DNA from: CAZEDU01 sp964511185 | GTDB taxonomy: Bacteria > Myxococcota > Myxococcia > Myxococcales > Myxococcaceae | Direction: 5' to 3' | Assembly: GCA_964511185.1 (NCBI GenBank) | Contig: CAZEDU010000078.1 | Coordinates: 1 to 24,180 of the forward strand | Length of the DNA stretch: 24,180 nt | Shown: positions 23,502-24,180 of the stretch, one piece after another | Position numbering within the stretch: the stretch's first letter is position 1 | Layout: every line of letters starts with the position of its first letter | The notes under the pieces: generated by a model | Told to the model about the DNA's origin: nothing | Database searches by the model: none | Seen by the model: the letters and a program-made list of their open reading frames with translations, nothing else | Program-made: the position numbers and the translations under genes

Positions 23502-24180
23502 TCACATCGACTGCGGCGCCGACACGCCCAACAGCCTCAAGCCCGACGCCAGCGTCACCCGCACCGCGTCGGTCAGCGCCAAGCGTGCGCTCCGCAGCGC
23601 AGGATTTTCCTCCACCCGCACGCGCTTCTCGCGGTCTTGGTTCCCCAACGTGTACCAACGGCTGAACGCCGCGGCCACGTCGAGCAGGTGGCGCGCGACC
23701 AGCGAAGGCTCGTTCTGCTCGACCGCGTCGAAGATCACGACCGGCAGCTTCGCCACCGCGCGGACCAACGCCTGCTCCTCCGGCAACGCCAGCAGCGCCG
23801 GATCGAAGCTCGAAGGCGCGCCGCCCCCCTTGGCGATGACGTTGCACGCGCGGGCGTGCGCGTACTGCAGGTAGGGCCCGCTGTGCCCTTCGAAGCTGAG
23901 CACGTCCTCCCAATCGAACGTGTAGTCGGTCGTGCGTCGGTTCTTTAAGTCTCCGAACACCACCGCGCCCACGCCGATCTGCTCGGCGAGCGCGTCGGCG
24001 TCCTCGGTGTGAATGCGGCCGGCGGCGATGTTCTCGTTCACCTTCTCCAGCGCGCGGTTCTTCGCCTCGTCGAGCACGTCGTTGAGCAGGGTGATCTTCC
24101 CCTTGCGCGTGCTCATGCCGTGCACGCGCCCGAAGTTCACGTGCGTCAGGTGATCGGCCCAGCCTTTGCCCATGCGCCCC
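23502..24180 (-). CDS. argS: Arginyl-tRNA synthetase, C-terminal part (truncated at the window edge)
   Basis: The 3' part of a class Ia arginyl-tRNA synthetase, which charges tRNA-Arg. The frame enters from the right edge with GRMGKGWADHL; the first methionine is internal. Landmarks are HVNFGRVHGMSTRKGK (the ArgS counterpart of KMSKS), LLNDVLDEAKNRAL, the class signature SFEGHSGPYLQYAHARA and the anticodon-binding DALR domain (ENPALRSARLALTDAVRVTLASGLRLLGV). It ends at 23502 upstream of plsB on the same strand. The HIGH motif and N-terminal domain lie outside the window. Family is certain. Confidence 0.95.
   Translation of the reverse strand, partial: GRMGKGWADHLTHVNFGRVHGMSTRKGKITLLNDVLDEAKNRALEKVNENIAAGRIHTEDADALAEQIGVGAVVFGDLKNRRTTDYTFDWEDVLSFEGHSGPYLQYAHARACNVIAKGGGAPSSFDPALLALPEEQALVRAVAKLPVVIFDAVEQNEPSLVARHLLDVAAAFSRWYTLGNQDREKRVRVEENPALRSARLALTDAVRVTLASGLRLLGVSAPQSM

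Overview
This looks like a piece of a draft genome or metagenome bin from a high-GC myxobacterium (Myxococcota). The signs are uniformly GC-rich third codon positions, many small cysteine-rich or c-type-cytochrome-like lipoproteins, a subtilase with a membrane tail, a REC-PAS-GGDEF-EAL protein, and two 10-N scaffold gaps (1780-1789 and 22049-22058). Coding density is very high. No stretch longer than about 130 bases lacks a gene, and I see no tRNA, rRNA, CRISPR array or insertion sequence. Organism and novelty statements are inference from sequence alone.

Left part (1-7.7 kb): the 3' end of glgB meets, tail to tail, a thiamine-thiazole operon thiS-thiG-thiE/tenI on the minus strand. Its promoter region carries a perfect 14-bp palindrome. 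Next come a plus-strand run of envelope proteins (a two-helix membrane protein and two paralogous lipoproteins with CX3CH cytochrome-like motifs), a minus-strand BoxD/PaaZ-type aldehyde dehydrogenase, a divergent M19-type dipeptidase, a Cys-repeat lipoprotein and a minus-strand alpha/beta hydrolase.

Middle (7.7-15.5 kb): a tightly overlapping plus-strand operon encodes a helical protein of unknown function, a HAD phosphatase, an RlmI-type rRNA methyltransferase and a degenerate COG2945-like alpha/beta hydrolase. It is followed by a membrane-tailed subtilisin-like protease translationally coupled to a 76-residue protein, then a Crp/Fnr-type regulator that overlaps, tail to tail, a CPBP membrane protease.

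Right part (15.5-24.2 kb): the most notable locus is a three-gene operon (15645-18736). It encodes a predicted outer-membrane beta-barrel, a 13-haem c-type cytochrome and an Ig-like (Big_5/SbsA-type) lipoprotein. The layout suggests a compact trans-outer-membrane electron conduit that differs from the Mtr and Geobacter Pcc systems. On the opposite strand follow a REC-PAS-GGDEF-EAL protein, plsB (glycerol-3-phosphate acyltransferase) and the 3' part of argS.

Two of the five convergent gene junctions carry the identical palindrome GGGGACTGTCCCC; two others are overlapping genes. Several predicted promoters place the transcription start almost on the start codon, which suggests frequent leaderless or very short-leader transcripts.
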